64,000 nucleotides of DNA from an uncultured Pelagibacteraceae bacterium (GCA_902560075.1 CACEKE010000002.1:1-64000), one strand, 5' to 3'. Shown: positions 9,323-18,044, counted from the first letter of the stretch. Notes: generated from the letters alone by a model not told the origin. Translations and numbers: made by a program.

Positions 9323-10513
9323 ATGAAAAAATTAATTACTGCTATGTTCATATTTGTATCATGCTTTACAAGTAAAGCATTTTCAGATGGGCATGCGATT
9401 AAAATGGGTATTATTTTAGGATTTACTGGTCCTATTGAGTCATTAACCCCTGCTATGGCTGCTTCTGCAGAATTAGCATTTAAAGAAGCTTCAGACTCAG
9501 GAAAATTATTGGGTGGAAAATCAATAATGATAGAGAGAGCTGACAGTACATGTGTAGACTCAGCTGCTGCAACAACTGCCGCTGAAGGATTAGTGTCTAA
9601 CGGTGTTTTAGCTATAATGGGTGCAGATTGTTCTGGTGTAACTGGAGCAATAGCAACTAATGTTGCCGTTCCAAATGGAGTTGTGATGATTTCTCCATCT
9701 GCTACATCACCTGGTTTAACAGATCTTAAAGACAAAGGATATTTTTTTAGAACAGCTCCATCTGATGCCAGAGGTGGACAAGTTTTAGCTGATATTACTA
9801 AAGATAGAAAAGTTAAAAGTATCGCTGTAACACATACTAACAATGATTACGGTAAAGGTTTAGCAGATGTTTACGTTGCTGCAGTTAAGGCACATGGAAT
9901 TAGTATTACAACTGTTACTGCACACGAAGAAGGCAAAGGTGATTACGGGGCTGAGGTAGCAACACTTGCATCAGCAGGTGGTGATGCATTAGCTGTATTA
10001 GGATACTTAGATCAAGCAGGTGGAAGTATAATTGAGGGATCTCTTGACTCGGGATCATTTGATACATTCGTTCTTTCAGATGGTATGATCGGAGATTCAT
10101 TAACAGACAGATTTGGTAAAGATTTGAATAAATCTTTCGGTTCATTGCCTGGTTCTACTGGAAAAGGGGCAGGAAAATTTGCTGAAGTTGCCAAAGCCGG
10201 AGGAATAGACTCTTCAGGTCCTTACACAGGGGAATCATACGATGCTGCGGCTCTAATTACTCTTGCTATGCAAGCCGGTGGCAAAGGTGATAGAGCAACT
10301 ATTCAAGCGAACGTAATGGATGTTGCAAATGCTCCAGGTAAGAAAATCTATCCAGGTGAATTAGGAAAAGCCCTAGATTTATTAGCTAAAGGTAAAGCTG
10401 TAAATTATGAAGGTGCAACTGGAGTTGAATTTACAGATGTTGGTGAAGCTTTTGGTTCTTTTTTAGAAAAAGAAATCAAAGGCGGTAAATTCAAAACTAA
10501 GAAGCAAAGATAA
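9323..10513 (+). CDS. Branched-chain amino acid-type ABC transporter substrate-binding protein (LivJ-like)
   Basis: Periplasmic binding protein of the LivJ/leucine-binding type I fold, 396 residues. The signal peptide (MKKLITAMFIFVSCF, cleavage near AFSDG at about residue 22) is followed by IKMGIILGFTGPIESL, the typical first strand of this family. ISPSATSPGLTD and THTNNDYGKGLADV are further family blocks. Shine-Dalgarno AGAGGG lies just before the ATG. It is transcribed towards the livGFHM cluster on the other strand and closed by a strong terminator. Ligand range in this family is wide (amino acids, amides, urea), so the substrate is left open. Confidence 0.85.
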   Translation: MKKLITAMFIFVSCFTSKAFSDGHAIKMGIILGFTGPIESLTPAMAASAELAFKEASDSGKLLGGKSIMIERADSTCVDSAAATTAAEGLVSNGVLAIMGADCSGVTGAIATNVAVPNGVVMISPSATSPGLTDLKDKGYFFRTAPSDARGGQVLADITKDRKVKSIAVTHTNNDYGKGLADVYVAAVKAHGISITTVTAHEEGKGDYGAEVATLASAGGDALAVLGYLDQAGGSIIEGSLDSGSFDTFVLSDGMIGDSLTDRFGKDLNKSFGSLPGSTGKGAGKFAEVAKAGGIDSSGPYTGESYDAAALITLAMQAGGKGDRATIQANVMDVANAPGKKIYPGELGKALDLLAKGKAVNYEGATGVEFTDVGEAFGSFLEKEIKGGKFKTKKQR

Positions 10514-10524
10514 TAAATAAAATT

Positions 10525-10561
10525 AAAGCCTCGTTTATAACATTGAAACGGGGCTTTTTTT
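10525..10561 (+). terminator. Rho-independent terminator of the livJ-like gene
   Basis: A 12-bp stem (AAAGCCTCGTTT / AAACGGGGCTTT, one T-G pair) with a 9-nt loop, followed by T7. It is placed 12 bp after the stop codon. Confidence 0.92.
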
Positions 10562-10628
10562 AAAATAAATACTTATCTGCCAAATACATAAATATACCAA
10601 ACGCAAATCCCAATAAAATATAATACAT
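10560..10628 (-). CDS. Possible 22-residue membrane peptide after the thioredoxin-like gene
   Basis: An ATG one base after the thioredoxin-like stop opens a 22-codon frame ending in the T-run of the convergent terminator. The peptide starts MYYILLGFAFGIF and ends in YLADKYLF: one hydrophobic helix with a short charged end, which looks like a real small membrane protein. It would be the last cistron of the liv operon. It is too short to be certain, and conservation in related genomes would decide. Confidence 0.35.
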   Translation of the reverse strand: MYYILLGFAFGIFMYLADKYLF

Positions 10629-10629
10629 T

Positions 10630-11001
10630 TTATATAAAAGTTTTTATCGCTTTATATATTTCTTTTTGTGTAGTTTCACCAATACTTCTGTAAACTTCCC
10701 TGTTATCTTTAAAGATTAAGAGTGTGCTTTGATATTGAACATTAAAAAGATTTGAAATATTTTTATTTGTAACATCAAATGCAAAATATTCAATGTTATC
10801 AAATTCTTTTTTAGCCTCTTTAAGAACTTTCATCTGACTAGCACATGAATAACAATACTTTATCCAAGAACTTACAATTACAACTTTTCCATCCGACAAT
10901 GCTTTTTTAAATTGTTGCTGATCAAAAGTTGTTTCTTTCTCTAGAGCAAAAGAGTTGATAGGTATGACTACAAACAAAATAATTAAAAATTTTTTAAACA
11001 T
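10630..11001 (-). CDS. Periplasmic thioredoxin-like protein
   Basis: A small (123-residue) thioredoxin-fold protein with a signal peptide (MFKKFLIILFVVIPINSFA). The redox site is a CxxC (CYSC) in the stretch SSWIKYCYSCASQM, preceded by a beta strand KVVIVSSW and followed by an alpha helix, as in thioredoxins. The expected role is thiol exchange in the periplasm. The partner is unknown. It starts 1 bp after livM and is co-transcribed with the Liv permeases, although no functional link to amino-acid import is evident. DsbE/TlpA-like helpers are the closest alternative. Confidence 0.7.
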   Translation of the reverse strand: MFKKFLIILFVVIPINSFALEKETTFDQQQFKKALSDGKVVIVSSWIKYCYSCASQMKVLKEAKKEFDNIEYFAFDVTNKNISNLFNVQYQSTLLIFKDNREVYRSIGETTQKEIYKAIKTFI

Positions 11002-11002
11002 A

Positions 11003-12373
11003 TTATTGTTTTACAATTTTTTCAGGTAAAATACCCTGCGGTCTATAGCGCATTATAATCAATAAACCTATTCCTATTATTAAAAATCTAAAATAAGGCG
11101 CACTATTAATAAGGTGAATCTTAAGTTCATTTGTCTCAGGTAAATGTGAAGTAAATAAACTTATTAAGAATAGAGAAATTGGGGCAGCCTGAACCCATAA
11201 GAACCACACCACAAATCCTCCAAGAATGGCACCAAAATTGTTACCGGTTCCCCCTATTATAACCATTACCCAAATAACAAATGTATATCTCATGGGCCTA
11301 TAACTTCCTGGTGTAAATAAACCATCATTAGTAACCATCATAGCTCCTGCCAATCCAACTATTGCTGAACCTAGAACAAAAATTAGTAAATGCTCTTTAA
11401 CAACATTTTTACCCATTGCTCCAGCTGAGATCTCATTATCTCTTATTGCTCTCATTTTTCTTCCCCATGGAGAATAAAGAGCTCTTTGAGTTAAAACTAG
11501 TAGAATCGCAACAACTATAAGAAATAAAACTGTAAAGCACAGTTTTACATATACCGATGATGCATCTATTACTAATTGAGATAATATTTCTTGTCTTTCA
11601 GAAATTGAATTTATAAAATCTAATTTAGTAGAATTAAATTTCTCTACTAGATTAATAAACCATTCTGTATTTTGAAGGTCAATCTCATAAGGTGCTGGTC
11701 TCTTTAGACCAATTACATTTTTTACACCTCTAGCTAACCAATCCTCATGTTTTATTATTGACACAATAATTTCTGCAATTAAAAGAGTTGCTATGGCTAA
11801 ATAGTCAGCTCTTAAACCCAAAGCTATTTTACCTATTACAAACGCTACTCCAGCTGCAAATAAACCACCAACAATCCAAGATAATAGCACTGGCAACCCA
11901 AGACCTCCTAGGAAACCTGTTTTTGCTGGATCTATAGATTCTATATTTTCAATTGCTGTTGCAGAAATAAATCTAATTAAAATAATACCAATTATAATTA
12001 TAGATGAGATTACAAATGTTTTGTTTTTTAATTTTTTAAACTTAGATGATAAAAATTTGATTGATAGAACCATTAAAACTATAATTAATAAGCATATAAT
12101 TAGCCCTAAACCTCCAGCGCTCCATGCCTCCGGTACAGGTGCAACTGAAATCAAGACTACAGCAAGACCACCAAGAGCTGTGTAACCCATTATTCCAAAG
12201 TTTATCAAACCTGCATATCCCCATTGCAAATTAGCACCTATTGTCATGACTGCAGAAATAAGACAATAATTTAAAATTGATAACGCAATAGACCAGGATT
12301 GAAATATTCCAACTAAAATTATTAAAAATAGCATTATAGAGTATGCGGTTATAACATTATAATATTGCTTCAT
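11003..12373 (-). CDS. livM: Branched-chain amino acid-type ABC permease LivM
   Basis: Inner-membrane permease, 456 residues, with multiple hydrophobic helices. The family core is present: IGANLQWGYAGLINFG near the N-terminus and the ATPase-contact loop SPWGRKMRAIRDNEISAGAMG. It is longer than usual because of extra helices at residues 80-160 and a soluble insert of about 70 residues (about 215-285). Its ATG overlaps the livH stop by 4 bp (translational coupling). Confidence 0.88.
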   Translation of the reverse strand: MKQYYNVITAYSIMLFLIILVGIFQSWSIALSILNYCLISAVMTIGANLQWGYAGLINFGIMGYTALGGLAVVLISVAPVPEAWSAGGLGLIICLLIIVLMVLSIKFLSSKFKKLKNKTFVISSIIIIGIILIRFISATAIENIESIDPAKTGFLGGLGLPVLLSWIVGGLFAAGVAFVIGKIALGLRADYLAIATLLIAEIIVSIIKHEDWLARGVKNVIGLKRPAPYEIDLQNTEWFINLVEKFNSTKLDFINSISERQEILSQLVIDASSVYVKLCFTVLFLIVVAILLVLTQRALYSPWGRKMRAIRDNEISAGAMGKNVVKEHLLIFVLGSAIVGLAGAMMVTNDGLFTPGSYRPMRYTFVIWVMVIIGGTGNNFGAILGGFVVWFLWVQAAPISLFLISLFTSHLPETNELKIHLINSAPYFRFLIIGIGLLIIMRYRPQGILPEKIVKQ

Positions 12374-13380
12374 ATTTTTTTACCTTCAAATATTCCCGAT
12401 GGTCTAAATAGCAACACGACAACAAGAATTGAAAAAGAAATCGCAAACTTATAATCTGTTGAAAGCAATTGAACTAATGAAGTTGGCTCTAGCGACTCAG
12501 GCAATATATACATGAAAAACTTTTTATAAGCATAAGTTAGAAAAATTTCGGCAAAAGCTATTACATATCCGCCTAAAAAAGCTCCATATGGATTTCCTAT
12601 TCCTCCAACTATTGCTGCAGCAAAAATGGGAAGCATATTATTAAAATAAACAAATGGTCTATAACTTTTGTCTAATCCATATAATATTCCTCCAATTGTA
12701 GCTAAAATTCCTGCAATTATCCAAGTTATTAATACAACTTTTTTTGGATCTATACCTGACAATAGAGCTAAATCTTCGTTATCAGAATAAGCCCTCATAG
12801 ATGTACCGGTTTTAGTTTTATTTAAAAACCAAAACATTATAGATACAACTAAAATTGTAACTAAAATAGTAATAATTTGAGTAGACTTAATAGTTAATCC
12901 CTCATTTAATCCTGTAATTTCTTTAAATTCTGTAGCTTTTAAAATAAATTTTTCTCCATCTAAAAATCTTCTATCGGAAGGACCGATTATAATTCTTATT
13001 ATAGCTTGAGTTACAAACATTACTCCAACACTAACCATTGCAAGTTGAACGGGTGGACTTTTTTTTACTCTATAGTAACTAAACACAAACTTATCTATTG
13101 TAAGCATGTAAAAAATCATCATAAAAACAGCAAAAGGTATTGTTAATAAAGCGGTTGGCAATATTCCAAAATTAATTCCTATAGATTGAAAATAGTATGT
13201 TAAAATAACTGCAAACATGGTTCCAAAAGACATCATGTCTCCAGTTGCAAAATTTGCAAATCTTAAAACGCCATAAATTAAAGTAACAAATATTGCTCCT
13301 AAAGCTAATTGTGAACCATATGTTAGCGCTGGTAAAACTGTAAAATTTAATAGAAGTATAATAGCATTTAAGAAGTCCAT
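12370..13380 (-). CDS. livH: Branched-chain amino acid-type ABC permease LivH
   Basis: Inner-membrane permease, 336 residues, about eight hydrophobic helices. YGVLRFANFATGDMM and the cytoplasmic loop MRAYSDNEDLALLSGID, followed by FAAAIVGGIGNPYGAFLGG, are hallmarks of LivH. It starts directly at the livF stop and overlaps livM by 4 bp. Together with LivM it forms the translocation channel for the substrate delivered by the LivJ-like protein encoded at 9323. Confidence 0.9.
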   Translation of the reverse strand: MDFLNAIILLLNFTVLPALTYGSQLALGAIFVTLIYGVLRFANFATGDMMSFGTMFAVILTYYFQSIGINFGILPTALLTIPFAVFMMIFYMLTIDKFVFSYYRVKKSPPVQLAMVSVGVMFVTQAIIRIIIGPSDRRFLDGEKFILKATEFKEITGLNEGLTIKSTQIITILVTILVVSIMFWFLNKTKTGTSMRAYSDNEDLALLSGIDPKKVVLITWIIAGILATIGGILYGLDKSYRPFVYFNNMLPIFAAAIVGGIGNPYGAFLGGYVIAFAEIFLTYAYKKFFMYILPESLEPTSLVQLLSTDYKFAISFSILVVVLLFRPSGIFEGKKI

Positions 13381-14088
13381 CTATGCTCCTAAAAAAGATC
13401 GTCTTACCTCTGGATCATTAAGTAAATCTTTGCCTGACCCCTCAAATTTATTTTTACCGGTAACAAGTACATATCCTCTATCACTTATAGATAATGCCTG
13501 TTTAGCATTTTGTTCTACCATTATAATTGCAACATTAGTTTTTTTGATTTTAACTATATGATCAAAAAGTTCATCCATAACTATTGGTGATACACCTGCA
13601 GTTGGTTCATCTAACATTAAAACTGAAGGTTTAATCATTAAGGCTCTACCTAGCGCAACCTGTTGTCTTTGACCTCCAGACAATTCACCTACAACTTGGT
13701 TTTTTTTATCAAACAATACAGGAAATAATTCAAAGATTTCTTTAATTACATTTTCAATGTTTTCATCTCTTAAAAAAGCTCCAATTTCTAAGTTTTCCTT
13801 TACTGTTAGCTCAGAAAAAACATTTTTTGTTTGCGGAACAAACGAAATACCTTTTCTAACTCTATCCTCAGGTGAAAACTTTGTAATATCTTCGCCATCA
13901 ATTTTTACATTACCAGATTTTAAATTTAATAATCCTAATAGTGATTTCATTACAGTAGATTTACCTGCACCATTTGGTCCAAGTATTGCAACTATCTCAC
14001 CTTTGTCAGCATTCAATGTGCATGAACTAATTATATCAGGTCCATCACCATATCCAGCAGTCATATTATTTCCTTCAAAGAACGCCAT
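13381..14088 (-). CDS. livF: ABC transporter ATP-binding protein LivF
   Basis: Second ATPase of the Liv importer, 235 residues. Walker A is GPNGAGKST, the signature is LSGGQRQQVALGRAL, and Walker B is VLMLDEPTAGVSP. The switch region has VEQNAKQAL in place of a His-led loop, as usual for LivF. Six bases separate it from livG. It lacks the extra C-terminal piece typical of LivG. Confidence 0.9.
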   Translation of the reverse strand: MAFFEGNNMTAGYGDGPDIISSCTLNADKGEIVAILGPNGAGKSTVMKSLLGLLNLKSGNVKIDGEDITKFSPEDRVRKGISFVPQTKNVFSELTVKENLEIGAFLRDENIENVIKEIFELFPVLFDKKNQVVGELSGGQRQQVALGRALMIKPSVLMLDEPTAGVSPIVMDELFDHIVKIKKTNVAIIMVEQNAKQALSISDRGYVLVTGKNKFEGSGKDLLNDPEVRRSFLGA

Positions 14089-14094
14089 TATATT

Positions 14095-14880
14095 TTAATT
14101 TTGTTTGTTAGATCTTCCTAAATAACTTTCTATTACTAATTCATTACTTTTTACTTCCTCTGGAGTGCCTTCAAATAGCACTGATCCCTCTGATAAAACA
14201 ATAACAGGATCACACATTCTACTTATAAAATCCATGTCATGCTCAATCATGCAGAATGTGTATCCTTTTTCCTTATTTAATTTTAGAATTGCTGAACCTA
14301 AATCTTTTAAAAGTGTTCTGTTAACACCTGCACCTACCTCGTCTAATAATACTAGCTTAGAATCAACCATCATAGTTCTTCCTAATTCCAAGAGTTTTTT
14401 TTGACCACCTGATAAATTTCCAGCTAATTCATTTGCAAGATGTTTTAAATTTAAAAATTTGGTAACTGAATAAGCTTTATCTCGAATTTTATCCTCTTGT
14501 GACTTAAATTTTTTTCTTGTGAACAATGCGCTTATAAGATTTTCACCTAATTGATTAGATGGGACCATCATCAAATTTTCTAAAACAGTTAAATTTGCAA
14601 ATTCGTGTGGAATCTGAAATGTCCTTAATATTCCCTTTGAAAATAAATCGTAAGAGGGAATATTAGTAATATCCTCATTATTAAATAAAACTTTACCTGA
14701 GTTTGGCTTTAATGAGCCAGCTATCAAATTAAATAAAGTGCTCTTGCCCGAGCCATTTGGTCCTATAATTCCAGTTATAGTTCCTCTTTTAATTTTTAAA
14801 GAACAATTATTAACTGCAGATAGGCCACCAAAATTTTTTGATAAATCAGAAATATTTAAAATATAATCTTTTAAAGACAT
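14095..14880 (-). CDS. livG: ABC transporter ATP-binding protein LivG
   Basis: First ATPase of the Liv importer, 261 residues. Walker A is GPNGSGKST, the signature is LSGGQKKLLELGRTM, Walker B is VLLDEVGAGVN, and the H-loop is IEHDMDF. The Walker B motif has EVGAGV in place of the more usual EPxAGL. It lies 7 bp downstream of the ProC-like reductase gene, so the whole set proC-like/livG/livF/livH/livM/trx reads as one transcript. Confidence 0.9.
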   Translation of the reverse strand: MSLKDYILNISDLSKNFGGLSAVNNCSLKIKRGTITGIIGPNGSGKSTLFNLIAGSLKPNSGKVLFNNEDITNIPSYDLFSKGILRTFQIPHEFANLTVLENLMMVPSNQLGENLISALFTRKKFKSQEDKIRDKAYSVTKFLNLKHLANELAGNLSGGQKKLLELGRTMMVDSKLVLLDEVGAGVNRTLLKDLGSAILKLNKEKGYTFCMIEHDMDFISRMCDPVIVLSEGSVLFEGTPEEVKSNELVIESYLGRSNKQN

Positions 14881-14887
14881 GAGAATA

Positions 14888-15652
14888 TTATTTCAAACGT
14901 TTAAATATTTTTTCTAGTGAAACATTTAATTGTTTATAAAAACCTTTTTTTTTTAAATATTTTAATGTCTGTTCATTTAAACCTTTAGGAGTTTGCGAAG
15001 TTTCAACCAAAAATTTTAAATCTTTATTTGATCTTATAACGGCAGCATCAGAAAGTGCAGAAAATAGTGAAACAACATATTTTTGGGCATACCATTTATT
15101 TAAGCCTTTTTTTTGTAGCCACATAGATACCTCATTAAGTAGCTCATAATATGGTGCCATCAAAGATGATACAGCCCAAAAACTAAGAGATGTGGTTTCA
15201 TCGCTGATTTCGATGGTATCACCAATATTATTAAAAAATTTTGAAACTTTTTTGTTTCTAGGAAATAGTGGGATAGGCCCTTTCATAAACGATATCGGAG
15301 GCAAGGGAATTGCCCTAACAATATTTGTTTTTTTATTGCTAAGCAATTTTAATTCTCTCAATTTTATTGTTGAAATAAAACTAATAACTATCTGCTTATC
15401 TTTGAATTTTAATTTTTCTAAAATTTGTTTTGCAACAGTAGGTGTTATTGCAAGAAATATCCAATCTGAATTATCTATTATGTATTGGTTATCAGAAGAT
15501 ATTATTACTTTTTTGTTAATTTTTTTTAAGTAACTCGAGGTTTTATTATTTCTTTTTGAAATTAAAATTTTTTTATATTTTATTTTAGATTTAGTTATAC
15601 CTAAGACAACTGCTTTGGTAATTTCACCAGTTCCTATAAATCCAAGTTTCAT
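14888..15652 (-). CDS. Divergent pyrroline-5-carboxylate reductase-like protein
   Basis: A 254-residue NADP-binding protein starting MKLGFIGTGEITKAVV, the Rossmann motif of P5C reductases. The family's GSGPAY block is not visible. The corresponding region reads AVSSLMAPYYELLNE, and near the C-terminus a TPKGLNEQ motif replaces the usual SPGGTT-type motif. It may therefore act on another imine or be a specialised paralogue rather than the proline-biosynthesis enzyme. A longer frame begins at 15733 but would include the upstream terminator, so the start at 15652 was chosen. It heads the liv operon. Confidence 0.6.
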   Translation of the reverse strand: MKLGFIGTGEITKAVVLGITKSKIKYKKILISKRNNKTSSYLKKINKKVIISSDNQYIIDNSDWIFLAITPTVAKQILEKLKFKDKQIVISFISTIKLRELKLLSNKKTNIVRAIPLPPISFMKGPIPLFPRNKKVSKFFNNIGDTIEISDETTSLSFWAVSSLMAPYYELLNEVSMWLQKKGLNKWYAQKYVVSLFSALSDAAVIRSNKDLKFLVETSQTPKGLNEQTLKYLKKKGFYKQLNVSLEKIFKRLK

Positions 15653-15699
15653 ATATTTAAAATAATTCAATTGATTAAAATTTCCACATTTTTTTATCC

Positions 15700-15730
15700 A
15701 AAAAAAAAGGCCAGCATAAAGCTGGCCTTT
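15700..15730 (-). terminator. Rho-independent terminator of the outer-membrane barrel gene
   Basis: A perfect 10-bp stem (AAAGGCCAGC / GCTGGCCTTT) with a 5-nt loop. On the minus strand it continues into a run of nine T. It lies 23 bp after the stop of the barrel gene and separates it from the ProC-like/liv operon. Confidence 0.92.
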
Positions 15731-15752
15731 CAATTTTAATATGTAATCTTAT

Positions 15753-16415
15753 TTAAAACGATCTGTTTACAGAGATTTGAGCGTTAGCTCCAATCATATC
15801 AGATATAGTAATTTTGTTGTGATTACCAGTTGTTGCAACGCCGTTGTTTGCTGTTACATCGTCATATGTATGACCAAGTAACTCAATTCTTACGTTTGCA
15901 GCATCTGCTTCATGTTGATAACCAAAACCAATAACATAGCCTTCCAAATCTTGGTCGGCATAAGTGTTTCCAGATTTTTGTGTTTCGTTCACACCTATAT
16001 CACCTTGAACAATACCTGCTTTAAGATAAAGATTCATCGGTAAGTTAACCAATCCATAAACTGTTATTACATCATCAAAACTCGCACTAACTTTCGAAGT
16101 TGGATCTGAGTCATCTGATGGCCCAGCACCTCTTTCGTTAACGTTTGTTGGAGTTGAAACATCACCTTGGTAAGCAAGACCTATTGATCCAACTTCATTA
16201 CCCATCTCAACATAAATTGATGCGTATGTATCTTCAAAGGCACCGTATTCTACAGTTTGAGATGCTAGAGAACCACTTTCATCAAAGTTATCCTCTCTAC
16301 CCTCTGCTGCAAAAACACCTTTGTTAAGACCTAAACCAATTGTAAACGATGGCTGCGCTTGGGCAGTGCCAAAAGCAAACATTCCAGCTAAGATTATTAA
16401 AAGTACTTTCTTCAT
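15753..16415 (-). CDS. Small outer-membrane beta-barrel protein
   Basis: A 220-residue protein with a clear signal peptide (MKKVLLIILAGMFAFGTAQA) and alternating-residue strands rich in Gly, Asp and aromatics. It ends in Phe (VNRSF), the usual C-terminal signature of outer-membrane barrels. The size suggests 8-10 strands, like OmpW/opacity-type proteins, but no specific family motif was recognised. A good Shine-Dalgarno (AAGGA, 5 bp before the ATG) and a strong dedicated terminator suggest an abundant monocistronic product. The function (porin, adhesin or structural) is open. Confidence 0.7.
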   Translation of the reverse strand: MKKVLLIILAGMFAFGTAQAQPSFTIGLGLNKGVFAAEGREDNFDESGSLASQTVEYGAFEDTYASIYVEMGNEVGSIGLAYQGDVSTPTNVNERGAGPSDDSDPTSKVSASFDDVITVYGLVNLPMNLYLKAGIVQGDIGVNETQKSGNTYADQDLEGYVIGFGYQHEADAANVRIELLGHTYDDVTANNGVATTGNHNKITISDMIGANAQISVNRSF

Positions 16416-16702
16416 GTTGTTCCTTAAATTAAATTTAATTTTTATATAAAAATTAACCTTTCATATCATTTTTTCTTGATAAAAAGCCAAAAAAACGATT
16501 ATAATTTTATTATAAACAGTTATGTGCTAATTTTACAACACATCAAAAATTTAAGTCTTAACTTAGAAAACTCTAACAATAGTTGAAAAATTCTAGATTT
16601 TAAGACAGCCCTAATCAAACCGGGAGCTAAAAATGGCTATATAGGGCTATCAGAATATTGTATATCACATCTTAAATATAAAATCATCTAAAAATTGTAA
16701 AA
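16416..16702. promoter_or_regulatory. Divergent intergenic region, longest gap in the window
   Basis: This 287-bp gene-free stretch lies between the minus-strand barrel gene and the plus-strand TIGR03643-type gene. It should hold promoters in both directions. It contains one conspicuous fold: AGCCCTA (16607-16613) pairs with TAGGGCT (16642-16648) and encloses a smaller AGCT/GGCT hairpin with an A-rich loop. No T-run follows, so it is not a terminator in the plus direction. I recognise no known riboswitch. No protein-coding frame is credible here. Confidence 0.4.
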
Positions 16703-16999
16703 ATGAAAAAAAATTTAAGGCCTGTTACAAAAGTTAAGAATTTAGAACCAAAAATTGGTAGTCCAAATTGGGTCATCTGGGCAGCTTGGGCTGATAGAAT
16801 CACATTTGAGGAAATTAGAGAAAAGTCAAATTACACTGAAGCTCAAGTTATTAAGCTTATGAGAAAAGAGTTAAAACCATCGTCTTTTAAACTTTGGCGT
16901 AAAAGAGTAAAAAATAAGAGTATAAAACATAGACGTAAATTTGAATTAAATAGAAAGGAACTTAAAAGAAAAATTAATAAGCTAAATTACCAATTATAG
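16703..16999 (+). CDS. TIGR03643/DUF2805-family protein
   Basis: A basic 98-residue protein. The segment SPNWVIWAAWADRITFEEI, then TEAQVIKLMRKELKPSSFKLWRKRV, matches the conserved core of the small TIGR03643 family common in marine bacteria. The first half resembles a helix-turn-helix, suggesting a nucleic-acid-binding role. The function is not known. The C-terminal 35 residues are almost entirely Lys/Arg-rich helix. A glutaredoxin gene follows 36 bp downstream on the same strand. Confidence 0.65.
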   Translation: MKKNLRPVTKVKNLEPKIGSPNWVIWAAWADRITFEEIREKSNYTEAQVIKLMRKELKPSSFKLWRKRVKNKSIKHRRKFELNRKELKRKINKLNYQL

Positions 17000-17035
17000 A
17001 AAATCTACAAAAAAAGATTATATATAAGCACTGTT

Positions 17036-17290
17036 ATGAAAAAAATATTAATGTATTCAGGACCAATGTGTAATTTCTGTGAAGCAGCTAAAAGATTATT
17101 AGATAGAAATAACCTTAAATATGAGGTCATAGATATTTCTAGTGGAGATGGGATAAGAGATGAAATGATTAAAAAATCTAATGGGAAAAGAACAATCCCT
17201 CAAATTTTCTTTGATGATCATCATGTTGGTGGTTATGTTGAGCTAAGAGAGCTCGAGAAAACTGGAAAACTTGAAGATAGTTTGAAATAA
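17036..17290 (+). CDS. Glutaredoxin
   Basis: An 84-residue dithiol glutaredoxin. MYSGPMCNFCEAAKRLL carries the CxxC active site (CNFC instead of the usual CPYC). The TIPQIFFDDHHVGGYVEL block contains the cis-Pro (TIPQ) and the glutathione-binding GGY. It reduces disulfides with glutathione in the cytoplasm. No signal peptide is present. Its stop codon meets the stop of the convergent secreted-protein gene with no spacer. Confidence 0.9.
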   Translation: MKKILMYSGPMCNFCEAAKRLLDRNNLKYEVIDISSGDGIRDEMIKKSNGKRTIPQIFFDDHHVGGYVELRELEKTGKLEDSLK

Positions 17291-18043
17291 TTATTTAAAA
17301 GTATTAGTGATTGAAATTGGTCCAGGCATAAGAGAGTTGGCATTACAAGAACCATCACCACCACTGCCATCATTGTATTCAAGACCTTCTGATAAATCAA
17401 ATGCTATGGTCATATTAGATAACTTTCCAAATTCTGGTGTAAAAGGTTTATCTAAAGCCCATCTATATTTCATAAATAAATCATCAGCATCATATTTTCC
17501 TGCAGCCTGATCAGTGCCAGATCCATCTGACGCCGTGGTACTGTTGCCAGCTGTATTATAAGTATCATCACCATGTGTATTTCCTGTAATAGGAATAGAC
17601 ATCTCACTTAAATCAGAAGCGGTGGATGAGGGATCCGGGACACTATCTGCATCATCAGATCGTCCAATAGTTGTTACACCATTTGCAGTTTTAGTATAGC
17701 AAGTATCTGTTGCTGTTGTCTCCATTGTTCCTTGTATTACAAAAACCCTACTCATCACTACCTCTGCATGAGTGTATGTTACCCCAGGCTTTGCTAATGA
17801 AATATCTCCAAATGAACCAGCAGATTGCCCCGCTGTTGTTCCAGCTAAATCCATGGTAACTCCACCTGAAGAGTGTTTTAGTGTAACAGGATTTACACAA
17901 TTTGTCAGTGAACTACCACTTTCACACAACCGCATAGCATGAACAGTAATTTTGTAAACATCGGGTCTAAATTTTTTGAAAACTGCCTTTGCATTTTCAG
18001 AATAGAGTGAAATTAAGATTATAAAGATAAATAAATTTTTCAT
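17291..18043 (-). CDS. Secreted protein of unknown function, partner of the inverse-autotransporter barrel
   Basis: A 250-residue protein with a Sec signal peptide (MKNLFIFIILISLYSENAKA). The mature part is rich in Thr, Ser, Gly and Asp, with four cysteines spread over its length and a low-complexity acidic middle (about residues 125-185). I recognise no domain. It is encoded 1 bp after a stand-alone intimin/invasin-type barrel gene, so the two are co-transcribed. An extracellular or surface role is the simplest guess, possibly presented by that barrel. Confidence 0.55.
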   Translation of the reverse strand: MKNLFIFIILISLYSENAKAVFKKFRPDVYKITVHAMRLCESGSSLTNCVNPVTLKHSSGGVTMDLAGTTAGQSAGSFGDISLAKPGVTYTHAEVVMSRVFVIQGTMETTATDTCYTKTANGVTTIGRSDDADSVPDPSSTASDLSEMSIPITGNTHGDDTYNTAGNSTTASDGSGTDQAAGKYDADDLFMKYRWALDKPFTPEFGKLSNMTIAFDLSEGLEYNDGSGGDGSCNANSLMPGPISITNTFK

Positions 18044-18044
18044 A

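Noticed and set aside
9304..9843. A 179-codon minus-strand frame opposite the LivJ-like gene
   Set aside because: Fully inside a well-supported coding gene on the other strand, with no family motif.
15653..15733. N-terminal extension of the ProC-like gene
   Set aside because: The added 27 codons run through the terminator hairpin of the upstream barrel gene and precede the conserved MKLGFIGTG start.
16607..16648. Assignment of the intergenic fold to a known riboswitch (SAM-V, SAM-II, preQ1, glycine)
   Set aside because: I could not match the conserved cores of these classes from memory, and the downstream genes have no link to those ligands. It is left as an unassigned structure.
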